Shown here: one piece after another, positions 4,551-6,371 of the stretch | Layout of the letters: each line of letters begins with the position of its first letter | Position numbering within the stretch: position 1 is the stretch's first letter | Assembly (NCBI GenBank): GCA_947384015.1 | Contig: CANDFN010000058.1 | Coordinates: 1 to 6,371 of the forward strand | Direction: 5' to 3' | DNA length: 6,371 nt | Source: an uncultured Clostridia bacterium | GTDB lineage: Bacteria; Bacillota; Clostridia; Christensenellales; UBA1242 | Program-made: the position numbers and the translations under genes | The notes under the pieces: generated by a model | What the model saw: only the letters and a program-made list of their open reading frames with translations | Told to the model about the DNA's origin: nothing | Database searches by the model: none

Positions 4551-6371
4551 TTAGTTCCAAACCGCGAACGAGTCAACATTGAATGAGCCAGTATTACCTA
4601 CAATTTTTAGAATGTGTTCTCCATAAGTTAAAGTTTCGCCTGAATATAAGTAAGTTAATGTTCCTACATTTTTATCACTCTGTAAACTTACATTAGAAGC
4701 TATTAATTTGTTATCTAAATAAATGTTCACAGTTCCATAATCTTGAGACTGATAAGCGAAATATGCAAATCTGCTACCAGTAAAGTGTAATTCTACAGAA
4801 TCTCCAGCGTTGGCGGTGTAAATCATGCCAAAGCTACATAGCACATTTTCGGTTTTCCAACTGTTACCAATATATCTTACATAAAAATCGTTTGGCGCAA
4901 CAACAGATGCGGTTGAGTTATTTGTAAAAGTTATAGATGAGATACGAACATATCTTCCTTGCACGGTTTTTGTAACAACAATTTTGTAATATCTAAAAGA
5001 TTGAGTTTCAAAACCAAATGCAGTGGTTATTCCATTAACTGCACCATTTACAAAACTGCCAATAACACGCATATTATCAACATCATCACCAACAAATACA
5101 TCAAAACTTGTAGGTGTTTGGTTTTGATTTGATTGTCCGTTGTTTAAGAAACCGGTCATTGTAAATCTGTTTGCAGTAATCGTTTTTCCCAAGTCTACGG
5201 TTACTTCCCAAGGATTGGCGGCTGTTGGTATATAATTAGACTGTGTTGCAGTAGAAGAGTTCCCATCTAGCATATTTTGAATTGCATTATTTTCTCCATC
5301 TGCAGTAGGAGAGTTGCTAACTATAGTTCCGCTGTTATAAGTTTCGGTGTGGGTGTAGGTGTAATTTCTTGTAAAGAAGTAGTCGGTTTGGAATTTTTCC
5401 ACTTCTAATGAGTGGAATTCTTCATTGCGATAAGCATTAGCGTTTATAATGTTTCCAAATTCTCCTTCCGTATTTTGAACAGCGGCGCCTACTCCAAAGA
5501 AGTCTATCCAATTATTTTTCACAACAAGCACTGCTTTAAAATAAACCCAATTTGATGTTCCGGTAAGTGTATAATCTTTCCAATTTCCATTTATAAAAGA
5601 ACTTGTTGAGTTTTGGTCCATGCTAACTGCTAAATCCCAAGTTTGACCTTTGTTAAAAGATAAATATAAAGCGATATTGCCTCTGCCTTTTAAAGCAAAA
5701 CGGTAAGTGCCTGGGCTGGAGAAAAGCAAGCATCCTTCCAGTGTTTGAATTGTCTGACCAACAGGTAGTTCTTTATAGTTTGTGCTGTTAGCGTCATAAA
5801 CATAATCGTAATAATTGCGTCCAGCACCCCAAATTTGACAGTTACTTTCTTGAGTGCAAATATTATTTATGGTTTCTGTCCAATTATAATCACCAAAATC
5901 AAAAGTGTTGGTTTGGGCATTGTAAACAGAAGAAGCGTCCATAATCATATTTTCTTCATCATAGGTATAGGTTGTTCTTTGCAAAACATTTGTTTGTTTT
6001 AAGTTTATTACAAGGTCAACATCTTCAACAATAAATCTAAGGCTATTGTCTATAATTCTAAGTTTTACTCTAAAGTTTCCAGAATATATTTCATCGTTAG
6101 GCGTATATTTTACTTTGTTGCCACCTAACAATTCTGTTGTGCCGTTTTCTGGTTGAGTTACGCTTACTACAGAAACAGTAAAACCATCTGGAATAACAAG
6201 ATTTGTGCTATTAAATTGTCCTTTGCTGAAATTGTTGTAGTTGTTAAAATCTAAAACATATTCACCACTTCCATAAGCAAAAGGTTGTGCTGTGGCGAAG
6301 TAACGCTTTTCGTTATCGTATAATATACTTCTACCAACCTGATATACCGATGAAACTGGCACAAACATTGG
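4551..6371 (-). CDS. Large surface/secreted multidomain protein with F5/8 type C domain (C-terminal part)
   Basis: The frame is open to the window edge (606 residues seen). The first ATG, at 6368, has a codon before it and no visible ribosome site, so this is probably the C-terminus of a longer protein. Numbering from that Met, about 58-125 looks like a cadherin-like/Ig-like bacterial repeat (VTQPENGT...VKYTPND). About 140-330 resembles a PA14-like beta domain (FSSPGTYRFALKGRGNIALY, LSFNKGQTWDLA). About 340-485 is an F5/8 type C (discoidin) galactose-binding-like fold, with MLDGNSSTATQ, WEVTVDLGKTITANRFTMTG and YYKIVV. About 490-605 is another beta-sandwich, ligand-binding-like domain (VNIYLDNKLIA...GEHILKIVG). 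There is no LPXTG anchor. These domains usually bind glycans on exported enzymes or adhesins; any catalytic domain, for instance an M60-type peptidase or glycosidase, would lie upstream and is a guess. Confidence 0.8.
   Translation of the reverse strand, partial: PMFVPVSSVYQVGRSILYDNEKRYFATAQPFAYGSGEYVLDFNNYNNFSKGQFNSTNLVIPDGFTVSVVSVTQPENGTTELLGGNKVKYTPNDEIYSGNFRVKLRIIDNSLRFIVEDVDLVINLKQTNVLQRTTYTYDEENMIMDASSVYNAQTNTFDFGDYNWTETINNICTQESNCQIWGAGRNYYDYVYDANSTNYKELPVGQTIQTLEGCLLFSSPGTYRFALKGRGNIALYLSFNKGQTWDLAVSMDQNSTSSFINGNWKDYTLTGTSNWVYFKAVLVVKNNWIDFFGVGAAVQNTEGEFGNIINANAYRNEEFHSLEVEKFQTDYFFTRNYTYTHTETYNSGTIVSNSPTADGENNAIQNMLDGNSSTATQSNYIPTAANPWEVTVDLGKTITANRFTMTGFLNNGQSNQNQTPTSFDVFVGDDVDNMRVIGSFVNGAVNGITTAFGFETQSFRYYKIVVTKTVQGRYVRISSITFTNNSTASVVAPNDFYVRYIGNSWKTENVLCSFGMIYTANAGDSVELHFTGSRFAYFAYQSQDYGTVNIYLDNKLIASNVSLQSDKNVGTLTYLYSGETLTYGEHILKIVGNTGSFNVDSFAVWN

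Noticed and set aside
1..6371. CRISPR array, insertion sequence or toxin-antitoxin pair
   Set aside because: No regularly spaced repeats, no transposase, and no pair of small overlapping genes of a known toxin-antitoxin type could be recognised.

Overview
The window comes from a low-GC, AT-rich bacterium that reads as a Bacillota (Firmicutes-type) genome. The signs are strong AGGAGG ribosome sites, repeated exact TTGACA/TATAAT (sigma-A type) promoters, U-run terminators and a CCA-encoding tRNA. A host-associated commensal would fit the large adhesin or carbohydrate-binding protein at the right edge, but that is inference; no gene here fixes the species.

Left part (1-703, minus strand): the start of rplA (ribosomal protein L1) and all of rplK (L11), overlapping by 14 bases. 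They are transcribed from a consensus promoter through a leader of about 90 nt. The leader contains a hairpin that resembles the L1-binding site of 23S rRNA, so it is a likely autoregulatory operator. Next come a small orphan gene on the minus strand (905-1249) with its own promoter and terminator, and a decayed plus-strand gene (1401-1702) broken by stops and a frameshift.

Middle part (1849-3240, plus strand): two tandem paralogous genes encode small proteins of 177 and 184 aa, each with an N-terminal and a C-terminal membrane helix and a divergent, probably extracytoplasmic middle. Each has its own promoter and terminator. The second copy carries a run of 13 G between the -35 and -10 boxes, which stretches the spacer to 22 bases, against 18 in the first copy. 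This is the layout expected of a slipped-strand, phase-variable promoter and is the most interesting signal in the window.

Right part: a lone tRNA-Arg(CCT) gene on the minus strand (3264-3340); a possible very short ORF; an unrecognised soluble 274-aa protein (3675-4499, plus); and, convergent to it across a bidirectional terminator, the C-terminal 606 residues of a large, probably secreted protein (4551 to the window edge, minus). That protein has a cadherin-like/Ig-like repeat, a PA14-like region, an F5/8 type C (discoidin) domain and a terminal beta-sandwich domain. Most genes appear to be single transcription units; only rplK-rplA is clearly an operon.
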